Origin: Bradyrhizobium sp. AS23.2
GTDB lineage: Bacteria; Pseudomonadota; Alphaproteobacteria; Rhizobiales; Xanthobacteraceae
Length of the DNA stretch: 42,926 bases
NCBI RefSeq assembly: GCF_001908185.1
Contig: NZ_LGHM01000023.1
Location: 1-42,926, forward strand
Direction: 5' to 3'
The stretch's first letter is position 1. Each line of letters opens with the position of its first letter. Shown piece after piece: positions 25,779-32,586 of the stretch. Below the pieces are notes generated by a model. That model saw only the letters and a program-made list of their open reading frames with translations, did no database searches and was not told the DNA's origin. Made by a program: the position numbers and the translations under genes.

Positions 25779-26144
25779 ATGGCAGACATCCTTAGCATTC
25801 TGAGCAGCAGCTATAAGTCGGCGCCAACGCCGTCGTCGTCGAATGTGAAGTATGTTCCGGTCGATTCCACCCTTTATACGGGAACCTGGAACGGCGCGTA
25901 TTCCACAGGCGAGAAGTTTTCGTTCTCAATCTTCGACGTTCAAGGGTTTCGCGCCAAGGTCAAATACCAGAGCGGCACGGGCCCAATTCAGTACCAGGAC
26001 GTGCTGATCAAGGACAATTCCTTCCGAATCGGCGACACCAAGTTCCTGTTGAAGAAGGTCGGTCACGCGCAGATCAAGACGGTCGTCACCAATCCCGCGA
26101 CCGGGGCGACCGTGCTCAATACGGCTTACGCCGACCTGGCCTGA
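25779..26144 (+). CDS. Unknown small protein between flaF and flbT2
   Basis: A 121-residue protein. The N-terminal 20 residues are Ser/Pro-rich and low in complexity (SILSSSYKSAPTPSSS). The rest looks like a small all-beta domain: LYTGTWNGAYSTGEKFSFSI, VQGFRAKVKYQSG, NSFRIGDTKFLLKKVG. There is no signal peptide or membrane helix. Its position, 31 bases behind flaF and before flbT2, suggests a role in flagellin secretion, folding or modification. I do not recognise the family. Confidence 0.75.
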   Translation: MADILSILSSSYKSAPTPSSSNVKYVPVDSTLYTGTWNGAYSTGEKFSFSIFDVQGFRAKVKYQSGTGPIQYQDVLIKDNSFRIGDTKFLLKKVGHAQIKTVVTNPATGATVLNTAYADLA

Positions 26145-26207
26145 TCGCGGCCGGACTCCGCATCGCGCAGCCTTCTGGTCGCCGGTCTGTGGGCCGCGCC
26201 GGGGTAG

Positions 26208-26225
26208 TTAAAGTCTCGTTAACCA
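26208..26225 (+). promoter_or_regulatory. Perfect CtrA box before flbT2
   Basis: TTAA-AGTCTCG-TTAACCA matches TTAA-N7-TTAA exactly. The flbT2 ATG is more than 200 bases downstream, so the transcript would have a long leader or an unseen internal start. The 290-base gap 26145-26434 contains nothing else that I can support. Confidence 0.6.
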
Positions 26226-26434
26226 AATCCATTTACCGTTTGGCAACGGAAGTCCACGGCTTGGGCCGCAAGCAGACGTTCGAAGTGGCTCCGCCGATCT
26301 GCGCGCAGCCGGCGGTGGGATTCCATCCGATGAACCTGGTCAGCCGCCGGAGCAAGAGCCTTTCATCTCTCGCTTCGTCGAATGGGCCAGCCGAAGACGG
26401 CTTGTTCTTGGTATGAGCGCAGGAGGTAACAGCG

Positions 26435-26821
26435 ATGGCGCTGAAAGTTGAACTGAAGCCCTTCGAGCGAATCATCATCGGTCAAAGTCTCATCACCAAC
26501 TCCGATACGCGAACCAGGCTATTGATCTCGGGAGAGGCGCCGATCCTGCGCGAGAAGGACCTGCTGACCGCGGAGACAGCCAATACGCCCGTGAAGCGGC
26601 TCTATCTCTGCATCCAGATGATGTACCTGGAGAACGATATTCCGAAATACCAGGAGCTCTATGTGAGCTTCGTCAAGGATCTGCTCGAGGCGGTGCCGAG
26701 CTTTAGAAAGTCGATCGAGGCTGCAAGCACGCTGATTCTGAGCGGCTCCCTGTACAACTCGTTGAAGGAGATCCAGAAGCTCATCAGACGGGAGGAGGAG
26801 CTGCTGAAGCAAACCGTTTAG
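26435..26821 (+). CDS. flbT: Flagellin mRNA regulator FlbT, copy 2
   Basis: A 128-residue FlbT: MALKVELKPFERIIIGQSLI, then APILREKDLLTAETANTPVK, YLCIQMMYLE and SGSLYNSLKEIQKLIRREEE. It is roughly half identical to copy 1 by eye, so it is an old paralogue and not a recent duplicate. The ATG is backed by a strong AGGAGG eight bases upstream, in contrast to the GTG of copy 1. The role is as for copy 1; the two could be specific for different flagellin transcripts. Confidence 0.92.
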   Translation: MALKVELKPFERIIIGQSLITNSDTRTRLLISGEAPILREKDLLTAETANTPVKRLYLCIQMMYLENDIPKYQELYVSFVKDLLEAVPSFRKSIEAASTLILSGSLYNSLKEIQKLIRREEELLKQTV

Positions 26822-26845
26822 CTCTGCTGATCAGCCTTCACGACT

Positions 26846-27208
26846 TCAGGCGCTGCGATCGGTCGACAGCGGGCGTTCTGCATCGGCCTTGCTGAGGTCG
26901 AGCGCGTGGAAATAGGCACGGCGGCGCAGCATCGCCTCGTCCGGAAATTGCTCCACGACTTGGTCGTTCTTCTCGTTGACGACCTGGAAAACGAAGGATG
27001 CGGCGGCCTGGTCGAACACGACCTGATGCGAAACGTTCTGGCTATACTGCAGATCATAGCGCGCGGCCGCCCCAGCGTCGCTCGCGCCGACGGTCTGGCG
27101 CGCGGGCAAATCGGTCTGCACGGCATCGTTCGCCGCCGCGCTCGATGTCGCTATGGGTAACGTAGCGACCGGTATCCCCACCGGTCGAATGCTGAAATCT
27201 GTACTCAC
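26846..27208 (-). CDS. FlaG-like flagellar protein
   Basis: A 120-residue protein. The N-terminal half is low in complexity (Ala/Thr/Val rich, NDAVQTDLPARQTVGASDAG). The C-terminal half, QVVFDQAAASFVFQVVNEKN with DQVVEQFPDEAMLRRRAYFH, follows the FlaG pattern of a strand pair and a Q(F/I)PxExxL motif. FlaG affects filament length in some bacteria. The start is a GTG at 27208 with a perfect AGGAGG; the open frame runs upstream but has no better start. It is convergent with flbT2, with no clear terminator between them. Confidence 0.7.
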   Translation of the reverse strand: MSTDFSIRPVGIPVATLPIATSSAAANDAVQTDLPARQTVGASDAGAAARYDLQYSQNVSHQVVFDQAAASFVFQVVNEKNDQVVEQFPDEAMLRRRAYFHALDLSKADAERPLSTDRSA

Positions 27209-27288
27209 GGCAGCCTCCTGGCTTTGCCCCCGAGTCAAATCCCAACCCGTCTGTTCGCGCAACTATGGAACGCCAGGATTGAAGGTCA

Positions 27289-27309
27289 GGTTAGGAAACG
27301 TACCTAACC
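27289..27309. repeat. Inverted repeat upstream of the FlaG-like gene
   Basis: GGTTAGG (27289-27295) and CCTAACC (27303-27309) are exact inverted copies around a 7-base spacer. This could be an operator or a hairpin between flgN and the FlaG-like gene. There is no T tract. Confidence 0.45.
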
Positions 27310-27369
27310 GCGCGACGACGCAGCCGCGCGATTTTTGCTAAAATTGTCGCGTGTTCTTGGCTTGTGTGC

Positions 27370-27867
27370 TCAGAGCGAGCGGCTGACCGCGAGCGGGGTG
27401 ATGTGGCGCGGGCCGGGAGCGGCGCGACGCCCCGCCGCCGTATAGGTGTTCGGCACGTTGCGCTTCTGGATCTCGGCATTGACGCCGCGCACGACGCTTT
27501 CGGAGACCGCGTGTGCAGTCGCGAGCACGGTGAGGTTGACCTGGAGCATTGCGCGGAACGCGTCGTGGTGCCGATGCAGCGTCGAGAGCAGCTCGGGCGC
27601 GGATTTCGCGAGGTCGGCCTGGTTCGCCTTCAACTGGCTGACGGCGCCGACATAGTTCCGCGACAGCTCCTGCTTCTTGCTCTCGAGGGTCATAGCCTCG
27701 CGGACGTTGCCGGCGCGAACGAGCTCGGTCTCGCGCTCGATCAGTCCGAGCAGCGAGCTCATCGCATCCATCAGCTGCTCGGCGATCTTGCGTGCCGCGG
27801 CGCTCTCGGGCGCATTGTTCGGGCGCGGCGCTTGCATCGGCTGGCGTGAGGCGTTGAAGTGGTTCAT
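27370..27867 (-). CDS. flgN: FlgN family flagellar export chaperone
   Basis: A 165-residue helical protein. AAARKIAEQLMDAMSSLLGL, LIERETELVRAGNVREAMTL and SKKQELSRNYVGAVSQLKAN follow the FlgN pattern. FlgN holds the hook-associated proteins FlgK and FlgL before export. The C-terminal tail (NTYTAAGRRAAPGPRHITPL) is probably disordered. I chose MNHFN at 27867, because the longer frame would overlap flgJ. It starts 11 bases behind flgJ. Confidence 0.85.
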   Translation of the reverse strand: MNHFNASRQPMQAPRPNNAPESAAARKIAEQLMDAMSSLLGLIERETELVRAGNVREAMTLESKKQELSRNYVGAVSQLKANQADLAKSAPELLSTLHRHHDAFRAMLQVNLTVLATAHAVSESVVRGVNAEIQKRNVPNTYTAAGRRAAPGPRHITPLAVSRSL

Positions 27868-27878
27868 CTCGTTTGACC

Positions 27879-28259
27879 TTATGCCGTGCGGATCGTTTTC
27901 GCCTGCTGCAGGATGAGGGTGCGGTAGACTTCGGTGGCGACACCGACGCCGCCGGCCTTGGCGAAATTCTTGGAGTATTGCTCGGTCAGCATCGAGCGCC
28001 ACACGCCGGTGCCCGGCGTGTCGCCGAACGGGCCTTCGCCCTTCAGGCCCGAGGTCATCTGCGAGAACATGCTGTTGAGGAACATCGCCTCGAAATCGGT
28101 GGCGGTCTTCTGCGCCTTGGTCTGCTGCTGCGGCGAGACCTTCTGCAGCGCGGCGGCGAGCTCGAAGTCGGGCCGACCGTTGCAGCTCTCCACCGAAAAG
28201 GCGGAGTTCGAGAAAGCGGAGTTGACGACGTGCGCGGTGTTGATCATGCCGGTCTGCAT
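27879..28259 (-). CDS. flgJ: Rod-binding protein, FlgJ N-terminal domain only
   Basis: A 126-residue protein with the rod-binding domain pattern KTATDFEAMFLNSMFSQMTS and MLTEQYSKNFAKAGGVGVAT. The muramidase domain of enterobacterial FlgJ is absent, as is normal in alphaproteobacteria, so another enzyme must open the cell wall. The ATG at 28259 overlaps the flgI stop (TGATG); an in-frame GTG lies one codon upstream. Confidence 0.85.
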   Translation of the reverse strand: MQTGMINTAHVVNSAFSNSAFSVESCNGRPDFELAAALQKVSPQQQTKAQKTATDFEAMFLNSMFSQMTSGLKGEGPFGDTPGTGVWRSMLTEQYSKNFAKAGGVGVATEVYRTLILQQAKTIRTA

Positions 28260-29383
28260 CACATCACCTCAATGTCGGCTTCGATCGCGCCGGCGGCCTT
28301 GATGGCCTGGAGGATGCTGATGAGGTCGCGGGGGCCGATGCCGAGGCCGTTGAGCCCGTCGACGAGCTGCTGAAGCGAGACGCCATTCTTGACGACGGCG
28401 AACTTCTTGCCGTCCTCGGTGACGCCGACGCTGGTGCGTGGCGTCACCACGGTGCGTCCCCGCGACAGCGGGTTGGGCTGGCTGACCTGCGGGCTCTCGG
28501 AGATGGTGACGGTGAGGTTGCCTTGCGCCACTGCGACGGTGGCGACCCGGACGTCGCGGCCCATCACGATGATGCCCGAGCGTTCGTCGATGACGATCTT
28601 GGCGGCGAGATCGGGATCGACCTGAAGCTGCTCGATCTCGGTGAGGAAGGCGACGACGTTGCCCTTGAACTCCGGCGGGACCGAAAGCTGCACCGTCGAG
28701 GGATCGATCGGCTCGGCGGTCTTGACGGCGAGATAGTCGTTGATCGCGGCCGCGATCCGCTTGGCCGTGGTGAAGTCGGCGTTGCGCAGCGCGAGCCGCA
28801 CGTTCGGCAGCCGATTGAGCGCGAATTCGATCTCGCGCTCGATGATGGCGCCGTTGGCGATGCGGCCCACGGTCGGAACGCCGCGCACGATCTTGGCCGC
28901 CTCGCCCTCAGCCTGGAAACCGGAGATCGCGAGCGAACCCTGGGCGACCGCGTAGACGTTGCCGTCGGCGCCGAGCAGGGGAGTGACCAGCAAGGTTCCG
29001 CCGCGCAGATCCTTGGCGTCGCCGAGCGCGGAGACAGTGACGTCCATGCGCGTGCCCTGGGTGGCGAAGGCCGGCAGGTTTCCGGTCACCATCACTGCGG
29101 CCACGTTGCCGGTGCGGATGGTGGCGCCGCGGATGTTGACGCCCATGCGTTCGAGCATCGCTTGCAGCGACTGCTTGGTGAAAGGGATGTTGTTGAGCGT
29201 GTCGCCGGTGCCGTTGAGGCCGACCACGAGGCCGTAGCCGATGAGCTGGTTCTGCCGCACGCCTTCGATGTTGGCGAGATCCTTGATGCGCGAGGTCGCG
29301 GCTGCAGGCGCGACCGAGAGCGCCAGCGCTGACAGCGCGGCGCAGGCCACCCCAACGATTCTCATCCAACGAACGCCTGGCAT
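28259..29383 (-). CDS. flgI: Flagellar P-ring protein FlgI
   Basis: A 374-residue protein that forms the P ring in the peptidoglycan layer. A signal peptide (MRIVGVACAALSALALSVAP, cleaved near AAA) is followed by SRIKDLANIEGVRQNQLIGY, GLVVGLNGTGDTLNNIPFTK and the C-terminal LQQLVDGLNGLGIGPRDLIS, all FlgI hallmarks. The start MPGVRWMRIV at 29383 has GGGGAG eight bases upstream; the ATG at 29434 is very close to the predicted transcription start and is less likely. It is the first gene of flgI-flgJ-flgN and is divergent from fliX. Confidence 0.95.
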   Translation of the reverse strand: MPGVRWMRIVGVACAALSALALSVAPAAATSRIKDLANIEGVRQNQLIGYGLVVGLNGTGDTLNNIPFTKQSLQAMLERMGVNIRGATIRTGNVAAVMVTGNLPAFATQGTRMDVTVSALGDAKDLRGGTLLVTPLLGADGNVYAVAQGSLAISGFQAEGEAAKIVRGVPTVGRIANGAIIEREIEFALNRLPNVRLALRNADFTTAKRIAAAINDYLAVKTAEPIDPSTVQLSVPPEFKGNVVAFLTEIEQLQVDPDLAAKIVIDERSGIIVMGRDVRVATVAVAQGNLTVTISESPQVSQPNPLSRGRTVVTPRTSVGVTEDGKKFAVVKNGVSLQQLVDGLNGLGIGPRDLISILQAIKAAGAIEADIEVM

Positions 29384-29458
29384 CCTCTGCTCCCCGAGGC
29401 TCCTCAAATCTCGGACCGTCTGCGACACTCCCATGACGAGCTGGTCCGACGCTTTCCT

Positions 29459-29475
29459 TGCGAGCGCCGTGCCAA
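29459..29475 (-). promoter_or_regulatory. Sigma-54 promoter of flgI-flgJ-flgN
   Basis: On the minus strand, TTGGCACGGCGCTCGCA has a perfect -24 element (TTGGCACG) and the -12 GC at the exact 10-base spacing. The expected start site falls near 29448, about 65 bases before the chosen flgI ATG. Confidence 0.8.
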
Positions 29476-29593
29476 CGCGGGGCGGCGGAGTTAGGTAATT
29501 GAATGAGTTGAATAAATTCGTTGCGGCCGGTGCCAGCAGGTGTTGTCCCTGAGGAGCGAAACTGCCGCCTGTCGGCAGATTTTGCCGGGTTGT

Positions 29594-29612
29594 TTACGCG
29601 CCGTTAACCATA
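29594..29612 (+). promoter_or_regulatory. CtrA box of fliX
   Basis: TTTA-CGCGCCG-TTAACCAT is a CtrA site with one mismatch in the first half. It lies 40 bases before the fliX ATG. Caulobacter fliX is a CtrA-dependent class II gene divergent from flgI, the same arrangement as here. Confidence 0.6.
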
Positions 29613-29652
29613 AAACAGCGAAGGTGACGCATCGATCACTTGGATTGCTGCG

Positions 29653-30066
29653 ATGCGCATCTACGGACCGAATGGCACCACGCTCGGAACGCCGGCCGGC
29701 CAGGCCAGGCGGACGGGCTCCGGCACCTTCGTGTTGCCCGACACCTCGTCGGCGCAGGAGACGCGGGCCGCTGCCGCGCCGAAGGCCGCCGCCAACATCG
29801 ACGCATTGCTTGCGCTGCAAGGCATCGAGGAGGATCCGGTCGAGCGCCGCAAACGTTCGGTCGCCCGCGGCAGGACCGCGCTCGACGTGCTCGACGATCT
29901 CAAGATGGGGCTCTTGTCCGGCAATCTCGACGCTTCCACCGTGATGCGACTGCGCGATGCGGCGACGAACCTGAAATCGTCCTCGGGCGATCCCGGCCTC
30001 GATAGCGTGCTCTCCGAGATCGAGTTGCGCGTCGAGGTCGAACTGGCGAAGGCCGGGCAGGCCTGA
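29653..30066 (+). CDS. fliX: Flagellar assembly regulator FliX
   Basis: A 137-residue protein: MRIYGPNGTTLGTPAGQARR, TGSGTFVLPD, then DPVERRKRSVARGRTALDVL and DDLKMGLLSG. This is the FliX layout. FliX senses completion of the early basal body and controls the sigma-54 activator FlbD, which fits the sigma-54 promoters before flgE, flgI and flgF. The ATG at 29653 gives the conserved N-terminus. Confidence 0.9.
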   Translation: MRIYGPNGTTLGTPAGQARRTGSGTFVLPDTSSAQETRAAAAPKAAANIDALLALQGIEEDPVERRKRSVARGRTALDVLDDLKMGLLSGNLDASTVMRLRDAATNLKSSSGDPGLDSVLSEIELRVEVELAKAGQA

Positions 30067-30072
30067 CCGCTA

Positions 30073-30214
30073 TCCATCATCTGAGGTGCGCGCCCTGCAA
30101 CGCAGGGCAAGCCTCGAAGGGCGACGGCCCCGCCGGCGCATCTCGGCCGCACATCCTTCGAGGCCCACAGCACGGTGCTACGCACCGCGCTGCTCACACA
30201 TCAGGATGACGGGT
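30073..30214. repeat. Dispersed palindromic repeat after fliX
   Basis: GCCTCGAAGG (30111-30120) pairs with CCTTCGAGGC (30155-30164). A separate hairpin, GCCCTGC-AAC-GCAGGGC, lies at 30092-30108. The outer ends (near ATCATCTGAGG and CATCAGGATGAC) are imperfect inverted copies. This is a Bradyrhizobium-type element that may also end fliX transcription. Confidence 0.65.
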
Positions 30215-30228
30215 CTGGCTTCACCAAC

Positions 30229-30600
30229 TTACGCCGCTTCTTCCTTCTGCTGCGAATCGTAGCGGCGCTGGGCGGCGAGCACGTCTTTCAGATTTTGTTC
30301 GGCCCAATCGCGCAGGGGATCGACCGCCGCCGCCAGCGTCACGCCAAGCTGCGTGATCGAATACTCCACCGTCACCGGCACGGTCGCGATGGCGCGGCGT
30401 TTGATCAGGCCGTCGCGTTCGAGCGATTTGAGAACCTGGCTCAACATCTTCTGCGAAATGCCTTCAATCGTGCGACGCAGCTGATTGAAACGCATCGGCT
30501 TCTCGCGCAGCAGCAGCAGGATCAGCACCGCCCATTTGTCGCCGACGCGATCGAGGATCTGGCGCGTGGGGCAGTTCGCTGCATAGACATCGGGTTTCAT
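30229..30600 (-). CDS. HxlR-family transcriptional regulator
   Basis: A 123-residue winged-helix protein: CPTRQILDRVGDKWAVLILL, LLREKPMRFNQLRRTIEGIS and KMLSQVLKSLERDGLIKRRA. It has the near-N-terminal cysteine (C10) that many HxlR members use to sense redox or reactive electrophiles. It is divergent from the NAD(P)-binding protein at 30743, which is its likely target, with an exact palindrome between them. Confidence 0.9.
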   Translation of the reverse strand: MKPDVYAANCPTRQILDRVGDKWAVLILLLLREKPMRFNQLRRTIEGISQKMLSQVLKSLERDGLIKRRAIATVPVTVEYSITQLGVTLAAAVDPLRDWAEQNLKDVLAAQRRYDSQQKEEAA

Positions 30601-30702
30601 TGTCGGGTCCTCGCGATCCGTTCGTTCGGGCGCTTGCCGGTTACTCCGGCGTAATCAGGTAAGCACAAAGTGCTCTCTTAACACCAGCATCCTTTAATAT
30701 AT

Positions 30703-30723
30703 CTAGTAACTATTAGTTACTAG
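30703..30723. promoter_or_regulatory. Palindromic operator, probably for the HxlR regulator
   Basis: CTAGTAACT-ATT-AGTTACTAG is an exact inverted repeat with 9-base arms and a 3-base spacer. It lies 19 bases before the oxidoreductase ATG and 103 bases before the HxlR start. HxlR dimers bind such AT-rich palindromes. Confidence 0.65.
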
Positions 30724-30742
30724 TGAAGCAAAGGAGGCTTCG

Positions 30743-31354
30743 ATGAAAATCGCAATCGCCGGCGCCTCGGGCCGGGCCGGGTCGGAGATCACCAAGGAAC
30801 TGTCCCGCCGCGGCCACGCGGTCACGGCTATCGCCCGGAACCCCGAGAAGATCGCGGCCCTGCCAAATGTCACGCCCACCAAAGGGGACGTGCTCGACCA
30901 GGCTGGTCTCGCCGAACTCTGGTCGGGGCACGAGGTTGCCGTGAGTTCCGTGCACTTCCTGGCCAGCGACCCGGTCAAGCTGATCGGCGCGGCGAAGGAT
31001 TCCAAGATGGGCCGTTATCTGGTCGTCGGCGGAGCCGGCAGTCTCGAGGTCGCCCCGGGCGTCAAGCTGGTCACAACTCCCGGTTTTCCCGACCAATACA
31101 AGGCTGAGGCGGAGGCAGGTTCGGCCTTTCTCGAGCTGCTGCGGCAGGAAAAGGAACTGAACTGGACCTTCCTCTCGCCGTCGGCGCTGTTCACCGAGGG
31201 AGAACGGACAGCCAAGTTCCGGCTCGGCAGCGACCAGCTTCTCGCAGATGCGAACGGGAAAAGCTGGATCACCTTCGCCGACTACGCCATTGCGCTCGCC
31301 GACGAGATCGAGCGGCCGGCCCATTTGAGGCAGCGCTTCACAGTCGGCTACTGA
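30743..31354 (+). CDS. NAD(P)-binding (NmrA/YwnB-like) oxidoreductase
   Basis: A 203-residue atypical short-chain dehydrogenase: MKIAIAGASGRAGSEITKEL has the GxxGxxG dinucleotide loop, followed by VTAIARNPEKIAA and YLVVGGAGSL. There is no YxxxK catalytic pair, as in NmrA/YwnB-like proteins, which bind NAD(P)H and can act as redox sensors or reductases. It starts at the ATG after AAAGGAGG. The divergent HxlR gene probably regulates it. Confidence 0.85.
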   Translation: MKIAIAGASGRAGSEITKELSRRGHAVTAIARNPEKIAALPNVTPTKGDVLDQAGLAELWSGHEVAVSSVHFLASDPVKLIGAAKDSKMGRYLVVGGAGSLEVAPGVKLVTTPGFPDQYKAEAEAGSAFLELLRQEKELNWTFLSPSALFTEGERTAKFRLGSDQLLADANGKSWITFADYAIALADEIERPAHLRQRFTVGY

Positions 31355-31524
31355 GCCGAAAGCCGCCCTCCGGGGCTGCGGATAGACCTTCCTGTGCAAG
31401 GGCTTGGGGGTACCAATCGCGAGGGCAGGGAAATATTGTCTGTCACAGGAGGCCGCTATATAAGGCCCCGCTCAACGGGACCCCGTTCCGTTAGCGAGTC
31501 GTTGCTTAGACAGATAGGCCGCCC

Positions 31525-31935
31525 TTGGAAAAGTTGAAAAACTACCGACCGACCGAAAAAGAGCCTTTCATGAACGACCGGCAGAAGGAGTACTTCCGTT
31601 TGAAGCTCCTCGCCTGGAAGGATGAGATCCTCAAAGAGTCCAAGCTCACCCTGCAGGCTCTGCAGGAGGAGAACGTGAACCACCCCGATCTCGCCGATCG
31701 GGCATCGTCCGAAACCGACCGCGCAATCGAACTCCGCGCCCGCGACCGCCAGCGCAAGTTGATCGCCAAGATCGACGCCGCGCTCCAGCGTATCGAGGAC
31801 AACACCTACGGCTATTGCGAGGATACCGGCGAGCCGATCTCGTTGAAGCGGCTCGAGGCCCGGCCCATCGCGACGCTCTCGGTGGAAGCGCAGGAGCGCC
31901 ACGAGAAACGCGAGAAGGTCTACCGCGACGAATAG
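31525..31935 (+). CDS. dksA: DksA-type RNA polymerase-binding protein (single-cysteine form)
   Basis: A 136-residue protein: EPFMNDRQKEYFRLKLLAWK, coiled-coil part LTLQALQEENVNHPDLADRA and DRQRKLIAKIDAALQRIEDN, then YGYCEDTGEPISLKRLEARP. The coiled-coil tip DLADRASSE is the DksA signature. The zinc finger keeps only one of four cysteines, so it probably does not bind zinc; this is common among alphaproteobacterial DksA proteins. The start is uncertain: the TTG at 31525 gives the conserved N-terminal extension, while the ATG at 31570 gives a shorter protein. DksA with ppGpp adjusts stable RNA and, in some bacteria, flagellar transcription. Confidence 0.88.
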   Translation: MEKLKNYRPTEKEPFMNDRQKEYFRLKLLAWKDEILKESKLTLQALQEENVNHPDLADRASSETDRAIELRARDRQRKLIAKIDAALQRIEDNTYGYCEDTGEPISLKRLEARPIATLSVEAQERHEKREKVYRDE

Positions 31936-31940
31936 AGTCC

Positions 31941-31969
31941 GAGCCGCAGAGTTGCGGCTCTTTGTTTTT
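31941..31969 (+). terminator. Rho-independent terminator of dksA
   Basis: GAGCCGCA and TGCGGCTC form an 8-pair stem with a short loop, followed by TTTGTTTTT. The following 248 bases (31970-32217) hold no gene or structure that I can support. Confidence 0.85.
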
Positions 31970-32217
31970 GGAACTAGGGCGCCGTTTCGCGCCGCAATTG
32001 GCATTTTGCCTGCTGCCAGCAGACGTGCGCCTCAACGCGCGAGCGCAATCGCGAAAAGTGAATCGCGATCAATGGGCTAAGGTCTATTCCTCCGAGCTCA
32101 CGTGAGTTTGGATGAGAAACAGCCTTCACTTCAGGTGAGGGAGGTTTTGCGAGTCGCATCAACGAGATCGACTCGAATGCTGAGACGTCGGTCCCGCCGC
32201 ATCAAGTATCGCGGCAA

Positions 32218-32535
32218 TCACCCCTCGTGCGCCAATTGCGAGACCGCATGGTGCGCGTCCTCATAAAGCCTGGACCGGCTCAACATTTCCTTAAACGCCG
32301 GCAACAGCCGCAGGCCGCGTCGGTCAGCTCGTACTCGACCCGTAGCGGCTTTCTCCGCGAAGGCGGTGCGCGACACCAGTCCGCCTTGTTTGAGCTCGCG
32401 TGGTTGCGGAGCCAGCATGTGCCGGGTGACGCTGCCGATCGACCGCCGCAACACGCCGAAGCGTTGGGAACCGTTCATCAGCGCCATACTGGATTCTACT
32501 TGTTCCCTCGGAGATAGTGACCAGATGCGCCCCTG
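32218..32535 (-). pseudogene. Decayed HxlR-family regulator
   Basis: The minus-strand frame contains a clear HxlR core (NGSQRFGVLRRSIGSVTRHM, then LKQGGLVSRTAFAEK). The next segment reads correctly only in another frame: near 32320-32345 the +1 frame gives PLRVEYELTD, after which the first frame resumes as RGLRLLPAFKEM. The N-terminal part expected for HxlR (VGxKWTLLIL) is also scrambled. Two compensating shifts and a degraded start indicate a pseudogene. It is divergent from the epimerase-like gene, the usual place for a regulator of it. Confidence 0.6.
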
Positions 32536-32586
32536 AGCAGGGCCGTGCGGAACGAGTTTTGCGGCCCACGCAACGAGGGAGTGGCA

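Noticed and set aside
26189..26416. 75-codon frame crossing the CtrA box before flbT2
   Set aside because: It would place the regulatory site within coding sequence, lacks a ribosome-binding site and has no recognisable motif.
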